Positions 54,805 through 64,000 of a stretch of 64,000 nt of DNA are shown piece after piece. A program made the translations under genes and the position numbers. The notes beneath the pieces are model-generated. The model worked only from the letters and a program-made list of their open reading frames with translations. It was not told the DNA's origin and did not search any database. This DNA comes from Bradyrhizobium sp. B097 (lineage in GTDB: Bacteria > Pseudomonadota > Alphaproteobacteria > Rhizobiales > Xanthobacteraceae), in assembly GCF_038957035.1 (NCBI RefSeq), contig NZ_CP152412.1:3158501-3222500 (forward strand), written 5' to 3'. Position 1 is the first letter of the stretch. Every line of letters starts with the position of its first letter.

Positions 54805-56676
54805 ATGTGTGGCATAGCCGGAATTCTGCACCGCGACGGGCGGCCCGCTTCAATCACCACGTTGACGGCAATGACCGATATCATTGCTCATCGCGGGCCG
54901 GACGGCGAGGGCCACTACTGCAACGGTCCCGTTGGGCTCGGTCATCGCCGGCTGTCGATCATTGATCTGACCGACGCCGCGCGGCAGCCGATGGAGATGC
55001 GCGACGGCCGATTTGTGCTGACCTACAATGGGGAGATCTACAACTTCAAGGAATTGAAGGTCGAGCTTTCGGCCAGGGGCCACGTCTTTAACTCCTCCGG
55101 CGACAGCGAGGTGCTGCTGCACGCCTTCGCCGAGTGGGGCCTTGGTGCGCTTCTCAAGTTCAACGGCATGTTCGCCTTTGCGATCTGGGACAATCACGAG
55201 CGGAAGCTCACCTTGGCCCGGGATCGCTTCGGCGTGAAGCCGCTCTACTATGCCGAACTTGGGCAGACATTCGTCTTCGCCTCCGAGCACAAGGCTTTTC
55301 GGGCATTTTCGGAGTACAAGCCGCGCGTCGACATCAGAGGGCTGTCGGAGTATCTCAGCTTTCAGAACTTCTTCGCTGAGCGGACACTGTTTGCCGGCGT
55401 GAAGCTGTTGCCGGCGGGCTGCTATCTGCAGATTTCGCCGGACAGCAGGGCCGTCGAGCCGGTGCAGTACTGGGATTTTCATTTCGAGGAGCCCGAGTAC
55501 GCCGTTGATGAGAATGAGGCGACCGACGAGCTCGATCGCCTGTTCAGGCAGGCGGTCAACCGGCAGCTCGTGAGCGACGTCGAGGTCGGATGCTATCTTT
55601 CCGGCGGCATGGATTCAGGCTCCATCACCGCGCTTGCGTCGAGCCAGCTGCCGTTCATGCGGACCTTTACGGTCGGGTTCGATCTCAACTCGGCCTCTGG
55701 CGTCGAACTCGGATACGACGAACGGACGAAGGCCGAGCATATGTCGTATTTGTTCAAGACCGAGCACTACGAGATGGTCTTGAAGGCCGGCGACATGGAG
55801 CGGGCATTGCCTCAGCTTGCATGGCATCTGGAAGAGCCTCGCGTCGGCCAGTCCTATCCGAATTTCTATGCGGCAAAGCTCGCATCCAAATTCGGCAAGG
55901 TGGTCCTGACCGGGACCGGGGGAGATGAACTCTTCGGCGGATACCCCTGGCGTTACTACCGCGCCGTCGTGAACGACGACTTCGATCATTATATCGAGAA
56001 GTACTTCGGATTCTGGCAGCGCATGGTTCCGAGCGGAACGATGCCGAAGCTACTGGGGCCGGTATGGGATGAGGCCCGGCAGACCTCGCCGATCGATATC
56101 TTTAGGGGAGTGTTCAAGGAGCACGCCTCGGAGCTGCGGCGGCCCGAGGACTACGTCAATCACTCGCTCTACTTCGAGGCCAAGACGTTCCTGAACGGGC
56201 TGCTTGTCGTCGAGGACAAGCTGGCGATGGCGCATGGACTCGAGAGCAGGGTGCCGTTTCTCGACAACGATCTCGTCGATTTCGCAATGAAGCTTCCTGC
56301 CAGGATGAAGCTCGGCAATCTGACCGAGGTCATTCGCCTCAACGAAAACGAGCCCGGAGGCAAGGCGCAACGCTATTACGAGCGCACGAAGGACGGCAAG
56401 TTGATTTTGCGGAAGATGATGAGCCGGCATATTCCCGACGAAGTGGCGGAGCGCGAGAAGCAAGGCTTCTCCGCGCCGGATGCCAGCTGGTTCAAGGGGG
56501 AGAGCATCGAGTATGTCAAACGGAGGCTCTTCAGCAACACGGCCCGCATCTACGACCTGGTCGACCGAAAGACCGTTCGTTCGTTGGTCGACGAACATCT
56601 GGAAGGACGGGAAAACAGGCGGCTGCTGATCTGGTCTTTGCTCAATCTCGAGCAGATCATGGAAAGCAGCTTTTAG
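54805..56676 (+). CDS. AsnB-type glutamine amidotransferase (third of three)
   Basis: A 623-residue asparagine-synthase-like protein. MCGIAG gives the Cys2 nucleophile and fixes the start. AHRGPDGEG in the glutaminase; ATP pyrophosphatase loop SGGMDSGS at 266-273; GTGGDELFGGYPWRYYR around residue 372; EDKLAMAHGLESRVPFLD near 470. It is the best match of the three to canonical asparagine synthase. In this context it more likely amidates a uronic acid, possibly the product of the WbpB/WbpD-like enzymes. Confidence 0.9.
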   Translation: MCGIAGILHRDGRPASITTLTAMTDIIAHRGPDGEGHYCNGPVGLGHRRLSIIDLTDAARQPMEMRDGRFVLTYNGEIYNFKELKVELSARGHVFNSSGDSEVLLHAFAEWGLGALLKFNGMFAFAIWDNHERKLTLARDRFGVKPLYYAELGQTFVFASEHKAFRAFSEYKPRVDIRGLSEYLSFQNFFAERTLFAGVKLLPAGCYLQISPDSRAVEPVQYWDFHFEEPEYAVDENEATDELDRLFRQAVNRQLVSDVEVGCYLSGGMDSGSITALASSQLPFMRTFTVGFDLNSASGVELGYDERTKAEHMSYLFKTEHYEMVLKAGDMERALPQLAWHLEEPRVGQSYPNFYAAKLASKFGKVVLTGTGGDELFGGYPWRYYRAVVNDDFDHYIEKYFGFWQRMVPSGTMPKLLGPVWDEARQTSPIDIFRGVFKEHASELRRPEDYVNHSLYFEAKTFLNGLLVVEDKLAMAHGLESRVPFLDNDLVDFAMKLPARMKLGNLTEVIRLNENEPGGKAQRYYERTKDGKLILRKMMSRHIPDEVAEREKQGFSAPDASWFKGESIEYVKRRLFSNTARIYDLVDRKTVRSLVDEHLEGRENRRLLIWSLLNLEQIMESSF

Positions 56677-56703
56677 GCACGCACAAATGGGAGCGCGCTG
56701 CAG

Positions 56704-57567
56704 ATGAACGGTCTCTTCCCGGCGGCAAGATGGGTGCGGGTTGGCCTGTCGCCATACCGCAACTCTCAGGCCCTATGGACCACGATCAGCCAGATCCGGC
56801 GATATCCCGATCTCTTGCGGGAGATGGTCGATCGTGACCTGAGCGCCGCGCATGCGCGGCACGGATTTGGCGCCTTGTGGGTTTTCATTCATCCACTCGT
56901 TGTCGTCGGAACATACCTGCTCATCTTCGGCTTCGTGTTGGGCAGCAAGCTGTCGATCAGCGCAGATTTCCCCGGCGATTTCTCGGCCTACATCCTGGCA
57001 AGTCTGGTTCCGTGGCTCATGATGCAGGCTGCGCTGGTTCGCGGGCCCGGAGCCCTGATCGGGAGCGCAAGTCTCGTCAAGCAGGTTGTGTTTCCGATCG
57101 AGCTGCTTCCGATCGCGGCAACCATTGCTGCAGCGATCCCTCATTTGCCGGCGCTTGCGCTCGTCATTCTCTACAAGGCTTATGTGGGAGGCCTCAGCTG
57201 GATGCTGCTGCTGCTGCCGGTCGTGTTTGCCATTCATGCAATTCTGGCGGTCGGATTGAGCTTCGCCCTTGCTGCAGTCACTCCCTTCTTTCGCGATCTG
57301 CGCGAGATCGTTACGGTCTTCACCTCGATCGCGATGTATCTGATGCCGACGGTGTACCTGCCCGACTGGATGCCGCGTGCCCTTCGTCCATTGATCTATT
57401 CGAATCCCTTCAGTTACCTCGTCTGGGTCTACCAGGATGTTCTGTTCTTCGGTTCGTTCAAGCATCCGTACGCCTGGGCGGTTACCCTCGTGTTCGCGCT
57501 GCTAAGTCTGGGGCTCGGATACCGCATGTTTGAAAAGCTGAAACCGTACTATGGCAATGCTCTCTGA
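56704..57567 (+). CDS. wzm: polysaccharide ABC exporter permease (Wzm family)
   Basis: A 287-residue ABC-2 type permease with about six helices. ELVDRDLSA-like sequence (LLREMVDRDLSAAHARHG) precedes the first helix, and AAVTPFFRDLREIVTVF and YLVWVYQDVLFFG are typical of O-antigen/capsule exporter permeases. It exports complete lipid-linked chains with Wzt. The gene overlaps the following ATPase gene by 17 bases. Confidence 0.9.
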   Translation: MNGLFPAARWVRVGLSPYRNSQALWTTISQIRRYPDLLREMVDRDLSAAHARHGFGALWVFIHPLVVVGTYLLIFGFVLGSKLSISADFPGDFSAYILASLVPWLMMQAALVRGPGALIGSASLVKQVVFPIELLPIAATIAAAIPHLPALALVILYKAYVGGLSWMLLLLPVVFAIHAILAVGLSFALAAVTPFFRDLREIVTVFTSIAMYLMPTVYLPDWMPRALRPLIYSNPFSYLVWVYQDVLFFGSFKHPYAWAVTLVFALLSLGLGYRMFEKLKPYYGNAL

Positions 57568-58873
57568 CAATCGAGACGCCGGCGAACTGATCCCGCTTGC
57601 CGGGTCATTGGAGCCGCAGTGCGCCATTCGCGTCACCAATTTGGGAAAGGCCTATCGGCTCTATCAGCAGCCGCTGGATTTCCTGAAGGAGATCATCACT
57701 GGAAAGCCTCGGCACCACGAGCATTGGGCAATCCAGAATGTTTCCTTTGAAGTGCTGCGCGGGCGTGTGGTCGGCATTATCGGGCCGAACGGCGCGGGAA
57801 AAAGTACCCTCCTGAAGATCATTGCCGGACTGCTGGATGCCACAACCGGGCGAGTTGAAGTGGCCGGAAAGCTGTCCGCGATCCTGGAATTGGGGACCGG
57901 ATTTCATCCGGATGTGACGGGTCGCGACAACATCGTCCTGGGCGGCATGTGCCTGGGTATGACGAGAGCGGAAATCGAGGCGAAGGTTCCCTGGATCATC
58001 GATTTCAGCGAGCTTGCCGAGGTGATCGATCAGCCGTTCCGGACCTACTCAAGCGGCATGCAGGCGCGACTCACCTTCGCCACGGCGATCAGCGTCGATC
58101 CGGAGTTATTCATCGTCGACGAGGCTCTCGCTGCCGGCGATACCGCCTTCGTCAACAAGTGCATGAAGCGCGTTCGTCAGATCTGCGAAAGCGGCGCCAC
58201 CGTCCTGTTCGTTTCGCACTCGAGCGGGTTGATCAGTGAGCTGTGTGACGAGGCGATCTGGATCGACAAGGGGCGGGTGCTGATGCACGGAAATGCCCAG
58301 CGCGTCAGCAAGGCCTATGAGCAGAGCGTCTGGGATATCGAGGAAGCGCGCAATCTCCGGGAAACCAAGAAGCTCAGCGAGTCGATTGAGAGTACGGCCG
58401 AAACCGGAAAATACGAGCTTGGCGGCGACACCCTGCAGATTACTGGCGTCGAGGTGATCGACGTCGAAGGCAAGCCGATCGGCGTTGTCAAGAACGGGCA
58501 GCCGCTTCGCATCCGGGTGTCGTGGTCGGGCTTCACCGAACACAAGCAGATCTACGCAAGCCTGCGGATCGATACCGCACGGCTTCAGGCGGTTACCGGA
58601 ATTGAGGGGTACGACGGTGGCCTGTTCCTCGATGGGGACGATGGTCTGCCGGAACGCGGAAGCGTCATCTACGAGGTGCCCGAACTCGCTCTTGGCGAAG
58701 GGCAGTATTACATTTCTGCCGGTCTGTGCCGGCACATGCTGCCGAAGGGCGCGGAAGCCATCCTGCATTATGTAGAGAAGGCGGCTCAGTTCTCGGTGTC
58801 CCGCAATTCTCTGTGGCATTTCAGCTATCTGTACGATCCGAAATTCACCTGCAGTATCGAGCGAAGCGAATGA
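57551..58873 (+). CDS. wzt: polysaccharide ABC exporter ATPase with carbohydrate-binding C-terminus (Wzt)
   Basis: A 440-residue protein. The ATPase domain (about residues 20-250) has Walker A GPNGAGKST at 78-86, a YSSGMQARL signature and FIVDEALAAGD as Walker B. The C-terminal part (about 295-435) is a Wzt_C-type beta-sandwich (ITGVEVIDVEGKPIGVVKNG at its start) that reads the modified chain end in O-antigen systems. Chain-end recognition of a methylated terminus would fit the neighbouring methyltransferase gene, which overlaps its stop. Confidence 0.92.
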   Translation: MAMLSDNRDAGELIPLAGSLEPQCAIRVTNLGKAYRLYQQPLDFLKEIITGKPRHHEHWAIQNVSFEVLRGRVVGIIGPNGAGKSTLLKIIAGLLDATTGRVEVAGKLSAILELGTGFHPDVTGRDNIVLGGMCLGMTRAEIEAKVPWIIDFSELAEVIDQPFRTYSSGMQARLTFATAISVDPELFIVDEALAAGDTAFVNKCMKRVRQICESGATVLFVSHSSGLISELCDEAIWIDKGRVLMHGNAQRVSKAYEQSVWDIEEARNLRETKKLSESIESTAETGKYELGGDTLQITGVEVIDVEGKPIGVVKNGQPLRIRVSWSGFTEHKQIYASLRIDTARLQAVTGIEGYDGGLFLDGDDGLPERGSVIYEVPELALGEGQYYISAGLCRHMLPKGAEAILHYVEKAAQFSVSRNSLWHFSYLYDPKFTCSIERSE

Positions 58874-59718
58874 CGACGATGACAGATGGTGAATGGCAGG
58901 AGAGGCTTGAGGCGTTCTTTGAGCTTCGTGCAAGGCAGATTTCGGAGAAGCCGACGCTGGATGATCTCTGCTATATCGCCGGCCGCAATCCGCGGTTGTG
59001 GGCCAACGAGAGCCTTCTCGACGATCTCAGGCTCGATATGCTCGGCCTGATGAAAGCGGGCCCGGGCTCATCGGTCCTTGAAGTCGGCTGTGCGGCCGGG
59101 TTCTTGGCGAAGGTGTTGGCCCCCAGTGTCGGCGAATACATGGGAGTTGATCTCGCCGAGGCGCCGCTTGCGGTCGCAAGGCGGCTCGGATTGAACAATG
59201 CGAGCTTCGAGAGAGCCAGCGGCGAAAGCCTCCAGTTCCCTGATCGGCGGTTCGATGCCGCCTATTGTTATGATGTATTCTCGAATTTCCCGTCGTTCGC
59301 AACGGGAGAGCCGATCATTGCGGAAATGCTCCGGGTGGTGAAGCCGCAAGGTCGGGTCCTGATCGGATCAATTCCGGACCGCGAGAAGGCGGACGAACTG
59401 CAGGCCATCGCGAAGCGGCTCACGGCGAAATTCGAGCAGGAATTTGAACCCGAAGCGGAAAGGGCCCCGTTGGGGACGATTCGGAAGTACGAGCAGAAGT
59501 CGGGCCGTGTGGCGAAGATCGCTGGCTTACTGGGATTGAGCAAGTTGTCGGCTCCGATTCCGATCGAGATCAAGCCCGAGATCATTTCCTACTATTTCGA
59601 CCGCGAGGACTTTGTGGCACTGGGGCGTCGTCTCGGCGTCAACACGAGAATTGTCGATATCCACCCGCTGAATCCCTATTTCGGCACGCGCTTTAATGCA
59701 GTGTTTGAATCGCGATGA
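58870..59718 (+). CDS. SAM-dependent methyltransferase
   Basis: A 282-residue class I methyltransferase. The SAM motif SSVLEVGCAAGFLAKVLAP is near residue 65, with FDAAYCYDVFSNFPS and MLRVVKPQGRVLIGSIPD later. The start at 58870 overlaps the wzt stop (ATGA) and its own stop overlaps the next gene, so all are co-translated. A chain-terminating methyltransferase is one option, given that Wzt carries a chain-binding domain. Confidence 0.87.
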   Translation: MTTMTDGEWQERLEAFFELRARQISEKPTLDDLCYIAGRNPRLWANESLLDDLRLDMLGLMKAGPGSSVLEVGCAAGFLAKVLAPSVGEYMGVDLAEAPLAVARRLGLNNASFERASGESLQFPDRRFDAAYCYDVFSNFPSFATGEPIIAEMLRVVKPQGRVLIGSIPDREKADELQAIAKRLTAKFEQEFEPEAERAPLGTIRKYEQKSGRVAKIAGLLGLSKLSAPIPIEIKPEIISYYFDREDFVALGRRLGVNTRIVDIHPLNPYFGTRFNAVFESR

Positions 59719-62270
59719 AAGTCGTCCGGTTTCGCGAAATTGATCATAGTGCCTGGGATCGTCTGGCGCTGCGATCGCCACAGGCCTGGCTCACACATCG
59801 ATCGTCCTGGATCGAGATCGAGCAACGGTTCTTCGTGTCTGCGAACCTGTCGTTCGCCCTGGAAGAGAACTCGCAGCTCGTCGGCATCCAGCCCTTGTTT
59901 ATTAGTGAAGGCCCTGAAATGGCGCTTAGCGAGCGATTGCTGCATTCGGGGATTCATCGCCATACCGGTCTTGCGCTCGACGCCGATATCGACGCCGGCG
60001 TAGCGAAGGCCGCGCGTCAGGCCGCGATGCAGGAGATACTCGCTATCGCCGATCTATATGACGTCGATCGCATTCAGTTGAACTGCCACAATCTCGCGCC
60101 GGGAAATCGTCATTCATCGAGGGAGGCCGTTCCGTTCTGGGTCAGCGAGTTCGGTTTCCAGCTCGGTATCGCGTTCGGACCGTCGGGAATGTTGCCTTGT
60201 CCCGGCTCCTCAACCCTGAATGCCGATCAGCTGGTTGATCTCGCCCCAACCCTTGAAGAGCTGTTCGCGGGATTGGATAACACGTGCCGTACTGCGGTCC
60301 GGAAAGCGGAGAAATCAAATCTTCAATTCGAGATATCGAGCAATGCCTCCTATCTCGAAGCCTATATGGATATTGCGCGCGCGTCGGCGACAAGAACCGG
60401 CGAGCTCCTGCCCGAACTCGAGTACTACCGAAGCATCTTCAGGTCGTTTGCGGGCGAAGGGGGGGCATACGTCGCATTGGTCAGGCAGGATACGAACCCG
60501 ATTGCGGGCCTCATCCTGTTGGCAGACAAGAAAGCGGTCAATTTTCTTGCCGGCGTTTCTGTGCCGGAGGCGATGAAGCTCAGGCCCAACAATTTCCTGC
60601 ACTGGAGTGCCATTAGCTGGGCAAAGCAGGCGGGATTTGACATCTACCGGTTTGGGCCATCGTTTCCGGAAGTTCCCAAGGACTGGCCGATCGCGATGGT
60701 CTCTCACTTCAAGACAATCTTCGGGTCGAGAAGTGTTCCTGTCATACAGGGCAGCTTGTTTCGACGTCCGGAGCGCTACACTTCCAATCTGCTCGCCTCT
60801 TCGAATCGTCTCAATGAGATCGCGAGCAGGCCTGCACACGCGAAGGGCGCTGGACAAGGAGGTGGCGCCTTTATCGCGCACCACCTGCAAACGTTCGGTT
60901 TCCGGCAAGCGTCGGCGATACAGGTCGGCGAACTTGTCGTGCTTTACCGTCCGTCCCATGCGGACCTGGCTACGGCAAGGAGCGTTCTCGCAGAGGGCGG
61001 CTGCGTCGTTGCGGTGCTTCCGAGCGCGCAGTTCGCCAGGGATTTCGGTGTCGAAGCGCAGCCAGGATCGATATCTTCGCCAAGTGTACTGCGCGCGCGA
61101 TTGGCCGATTCGAAGCCATGGTCGCGGCTGCGCACGCTGCATTCCTACATGTGCTTTGCGGCCGATGCCGGCTCCACTACGATCGTTGAGAATGGCCAAC
61201 AAGAGCCGGTCTGGCTCCATCGGCAGATGGGTGATGGAGGTTCAGTCGTCTTCATAGGAACTGATCTTGCATCCGACCTGATGCGGTATCGCCAGGGGGA
61301 CCCGGCGGCAGCCTCAAAGCGGCCATCCGACCCGATGTGGGGCATTGCGGGCGAACGGCCAAACTATCTCTTTGAGGGCCAGCTTGCCGGCGAGAGCTTG
61401 CGCGAGCGGCCCGCCGACTGGTGGTGCGAGGCTCTGGCTGATGTGTTGGTTCGGCTGTGCGGGAGAAGCCGGCTGCCGATATTGCCGAACGGAGCTATGG
61501 GCGCCGTCGTTATTACCGGCGATGACGACCAAGCCGCATTGAGCCGTTACGCGCAGCAACGAGAGGCGTTGGGCGCGTTGCCGGTTACCTATTTCCTTCA
61601 TCCTCTCACCAAACACACACCGCAAACGCTGAAGCAACTCAAGGCCGGGAGAAAGGTCGAGTTGGGAATTCATCCCGACGCGCTCGAACACCCCGACAGG
61701 TATGCCGAACTTTTTTTTGAGCAGGCGCGATGGTTTGAGCGCCTTACGGGAGAGCGCGCGCGTACCGTTCGGAATCATGGCTTCCTAAATGATGGCTATT
61801 GGGGACATGCATCGGCCTGGAATGCCGATGGCATAAGTGGCAGCTCGAATTTGCCAGGCCTCGACGGCGCCATCATCAATGGTTCGCTACTGCCCGCCAG
61901 AATCATGTTGGACGACAAGCTGACGGAGCATTGGAGCGTCCTCACCGCGATCGGCGACGGGATCGTATTCATCAATGATTGGGATGATCGGCAATCCGCC
62001 GATTGTATCCTGGACCTGGCTGATCGCATTCGACAGAGCGGCGTTCCCGGCGTGATCGTGGTCAATCTGCATCCCGAGAACATCGAAAAGACCCGCGGGA
62101 TGCACCAAGCGGTCGTCAAACTCGTCGAGGATGGGTTTGTTCCCTGGACGATGACCGAATGCTTCGATTGGTTCGGAGCGGGCGTGGATCGGAGCCCACC
62201 GGCAGACACTTCGGGCGGCATGCGCCCCTGGGTGGCTGAAAGGGTGCGCAGACTACTCAGGGTGAATTGA
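59715..62270 (+). CDS. FemAB-like acyltransferase / GATase-like / polysaccharide-deacetylase fusion
   Basis: An 851-residue protein with three apparent parts. Residues ~1-345 resemble FemAB/BioF2-like GNAT acyltransferases (LFAGLDNTCRTAVRKAEKS, then LILLADKKAVNFLAGVS and WAKQAGFDIYRFGPS). Residues ~385-560 resemble a class I amidotransferase-like sandwich (LVVLYRPSHADLATARSVL, GSVVFIGTDLASDL). Residues ~595-830 resemble a NodB-type deacetylase: D603-D605 in GDDDQ, H653 in GIHPD and H688 in RNHG. It may transfer an acyl or aminoacyl group and remove an acetyl group from the polysaccharide. The start overlaps the methyltransferase stop. Domain limits are approximate. Confidence 0.65.
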   Translation: MKVVRFREIDHSAWDRLALRSPQAWLTHRSSWIEIEQRFFVSANLSFALEENSQLVGIQPLFISEGPEMALSERLLHSGIHRHTGLALDADIDAGVAKAARQAAMQEILAIADLYDVDRIQLNCHNLAPGNRHSSREAVPFWVSEFGFQLGIAFGPSGMLPCPGSSTLNADQLVDLAPTLEELFAGLDNTCRTAVRKAEKSNLQFEISSNASYLEAYMDIARASATRTGELLPELEYYRSIFRSFAGEGGAYVALVRQDTNPIAGLILLADKKAVNFLAGVSVPEAMKLRPNNFLHWSAISWAKQAGFDIYRFGPSFPEVPKDWPIAMVSHFKTIFGSRSVPVIQGSLFRRPERYTSNLLASSNRLNEIASRPAHAKGAGQGGGAFIAHHLQTFGFRQASAIQVGELVVLYRPSHADLATARSVLAEGGCVVAVLPSAQFARDFGVEAQPGSISSPSVLRARLADSKPWSRLRTLHSYMCFAADAGSTTIVENGQQEPVWLHRQMGDGGSVVFIGTDLASDLMRYRQGDPAAASKRPSDPMWGIAGERPNYLFEGQLAGESLRERPADWWCEALADVLVRLCGRSRLPILPNGAMGAVVITGDDDQAALSRYAQQREALGALPVTYFLHPLTKHTPQTLKQLKAGRKVELGIHPDALEHPDRYAELFFEQARWFERLTGERARTVRNHGFLNDGYWGHASAWNADGISGSSNLPGLDGAIINGSLLPARIMLDDKLTEHWSVLTAIGDGIVFINDWDDRQSADCILDLADRIRQSGVPGVIVVNLHPENIEKTRGMHQAVVKLVEDGFVPWTMTECFDWFGAGVDRSPPADTSGGMRPWVAERVRRLLRVN

Positions 62271-62375
62271 ATCAGAGTTTGCCGTGTCGTTGCGGAGCTG
62301 CTTTCCCTCGCCGCGCTTCGAATGTTTTAACTACGTGAGTCTGTACGATCGAGTGCTTGCTCGCTGGAGGTCACT

Positions 62376-63170
62376 TTGGATTATCTTTCGCGTCTGGAAC
62401 ACGAAACAGTTTTTATCCTGCGAGAAGCTTTTGCGCGGGTAAAGCCTATAGCGATGTTGTGGTCGATCGGAAAAGATTCCACGGCGTTACTCTGGATGAT
62501 ACGCAAATGCTTCTTTGGTCACGTGCCGTTCCCGATGATCCAGCTCGATACGGAAATGGAGCTGCACGAAGTCTATGAGTTCAGGGATCGGATCGCCAAG
62601 GAGTGGAATCTCGATTTCCGAGCGGAGTTATGTCCGCCTGAGTCTGAGATGGACCCGACACTCCCTCCGGCGTCCAGGGCGGCGGCTCGAAAGACGGCAG
62701 GTCTGAAAGCGCTGATCGAGCGGGAAAACTACCGCGGAATTGTTCTCGGGATTCGACGCGACGAGCAGAGCATGCGTGCGAAGGAGCGTGTGTTCAGTCC
62801 GCGAGCGAGAGATGGCGTCTGGGACTTTCGAAATCAGCCGCCGGAGTTCTGGGACATCTACAAGATGGATCTTCCAGAAGGTTGCCATCTGCGGATCCAT
62901 CCGCTGCTTCATTGGACCGAGCTCGATATCTGGCGCTATACGCTGCGCGAGCGCATTCCGATCGTACCGCTCTATCTTGCCCGCGACGGCTGGCGCTATC
63001 GCTCGCTGGGAGAGAAGAATATTACGACCCCCATTCGAAGCGAAGCATCCTCGATCGAGGAGATCATCTCTGAACTCGAACAGACCCGAACGCCCGAGCG
63101 CGCGGGTCGAACCATGGACCACGACTCGGAAGACAGCTTTGAGCGCCTGAGAGCCTCGGGCTATATGTAA
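62376..63170 (+). CDS. cysD: sulfate adenylyltransferase small subunit (CysD/NodP-like)
   Basis: A 264-residue PP-loop ATP pyrophosphatase. The start is TTG at 62376, with GGAGG at ideal distance. SIGKDS (30-35) is the ATP loop. [19 protein letters not shown] and the FWDIYK and GEKNITTPI segments match CysD. The C-terminus ends [10 protein letters not shown], where classical CysD has a longer KKQEGYF-type tail. With CysN it makes adenylylsulfate. Its place at the end of a polysaccharide locus recalls nodPQ and suggests sulfate supply for polysaccharide sulfation. Confidence 0.9.
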   Translation: MDYLSRLEHETVFILREAFARVKPIAMLWSIGKDSTALLWMIRKCFFGHVPFPMIQLDTEMELHEVYEFRDRIAKEWNLDFRAELCPPESEMDPTLPPASRAAARKTAGLKALIERENYRGIVLGIRRDEQSMRAKERVFSPRARDGVWDFRNQPPEFWDIYKMDLPEGCHLRIHPLLHWTELDIWRYTLRERIPIVPLYLARDGWRYRSLGEKNITTPIRSEASSIEEIISELEQTRTPERAGRTMDHDSEDSFERLRASGYM

Positions 63171-63189
63171 GAATTCAGATATCCTAGAA

Positions 63190-64000
63190 ATGAAACAGTC
63201 TTCATATCGCGACCAGCTCAAGCTCGTGGTCGCAGGTCACGTCGATCACGGCAAATCGACTCTCATCGGACGCCTCCTCCACGAAACCGGAAGCCTGCCC
63301 GAAGGCAAGGTGGAGGAGCTGCGTAGAATAAGCGAAAAGCGGGGAATGCCGCTTGAATGGTCTTTCGTGCTGGATGCCTTCCAGGCGGAGCGCGACCAGG
63401 CGATCACAATCGACACGACCTGGATTTGGCTGCGTACGGGGCATCGAGACACGGTCATCATCGACGCGCCGGGGCATCGCGAGTTTCTCAAGAACATGAT
63501 TTCCGGCGCCGCGAATGCCGATGCGGGATTGCTGGTGGTAGACGCCCTTGAGGGCGTGAAGGAACAGACGCGCCGGCACGCCTATCTCTTGAAGCTGCTC
63601 GGAATCAATCAGGTCGTCGTTGCGATCAACAAGATCGATCTGGTTGACAATCTTGAAGCGAGGTTCAAAGAGCTCGACGCCGACGTTCGCGCCTATTTGA
63701 GGGGATTGGGTATAGAGCCCACGGCGGTTGTGCCGATCTCGGCCCGGGAAGGTGATAATCTTACGGCGCTGTCGGTGCGAACCCCCTGGTACTCCGGCCC
63801 GACACTTCTGGAGACGTTCTCCTCCCTGAACGTCGAAGCTCCCGCTTCCGAACGCCCGCTGCGAATCGTCGTTCAAGACGTCTACAAGTTCGACGAACGT
63901 CGCATTATAGCGGGGAAGGTCACATCCGGAAGCGCCCAGGTCGGCGATACCCTGATGTTCTCGCCGCACGACCGGATCGCAAGGATCGCACGTATCGAAC
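63190..64000 (+). CDS. cysN: sulfate adenylyltransferase large subunit, N-terminal part (CysN/NodQ-like)
   Basis: Runs off the right edge; at least 270 residues are visible. GTPase motifs are in order: G1 GHVDHGKS (16-23), G3 DAPGH (92-96) and G4 NKID (147-150). [13 protein letters not shown] matches the switch region. The elongation-factor-like second domain starts near residue 220. It energises sulfate activation by CysD through GTP hydrolysis. Whether it is fused to an APS kinase (CysC), as in NodQ, cannot be seen. It starts 19 bases after cysD. Confidence 0.92.
   Translation, partial: MKQSSYRDQLKLVVAGHVDHGKSTLIGRLLHETGSLPEGKVEELRRISEKRGMPLEWSFVLDAFQAERDQAITIDTTWIWLRTGHRDTVIIDAPGHREFLKNMISGAANADAGLLVVDALEGVKEQTRRHAYLLKLLGINQVVVAINKIDLVDNLEARFKELDADVRAYLRGLGIEPTAVVPISAREGDNLTALSVRTPWYSGPTLLETFSSLNVEAPASERPLRIVVQDVYKFDERRIIAGKVTSGSAQVGDTLMFSPHDRIARIARIE

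Overview
The window is a high-GC alphaproteobacterial chromosome segment, most likely Bradyrhizobium or a close Nitrobacteraceae relative. This rests on TRAP and tripartite-tricarboxylate (TTT) uptake systems, many solute-binding proteins, GntR/FCD regulators, CoA-ester enzymes, and several families of palindromic intergenic repeats of the kind common in that group. No rRNA, tRNA, CRISPR array or intact insertion sequence was seen.

Left part (1-18 kb): the tail of an ABC ATPase with a metallophosphoesterase; a CRP-type regulator with a perfect TGTGA-N6-TCACA site just downstream; a minus-strand block gntR-dctP-dctQ-dctM with a Tat-exported amidohydrolase; a repeat-rich stretch (7.8-12.0 kb) around two coupled, secreted, phage-tail-like genes; three solute-binding proteins without membrane partners; a single-subunit molybdopterin oxidoreductase and an enoyl-CoA hydratase.

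Middle part (18-35.6 kb): a glyoxylate/2-hydroxyacid module (glcG, a fused FAD/Fe-S oxidoreductase, a GntR regulator, serine-glyoxylate aminotransferase, an MFS carrier) with a 9-bp inverted repeat in the divergent promoter region. A second serine-glyoxylate aminotransferase and an enoyl-CoA hydratase follow. Next comes a TTT transporter whose genes enclose the methylthioadenosine salvage pair mtnP-mtnA, and a CoA-transferase.

Right part (35.8-64 kb): a large surface-polysaccharide locus. It has a Wzx-type flippase, a Wzm/Wzt ABC exporter, three AsnB-type amidotransferases, five glycosyltransferases, three methyltransferases, two left-handed beta-helix acetyltransferases, sugar-nucleotide enzymes of the WbpB/WbpD type, a three-part acyltransferase/deacetylase fusion, and cysD plus a truncated cysN at the right edge. 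In its centre is a regulatory cassette: a promoter with two GTTCA-N5-TGAAC operators, a winged-helix protein fused to a Rossmann-like domain, a NusG/RfaH-like antiterminator, and an ops-like element followed by a hairpin just before the next operon. I consider this cassette the most interesting system in the window. A likely reading is that the locus makes an amidated, methylated and possibly sulfated polysaccharide whose long operon is read through by the NusG paralog; this is inference.
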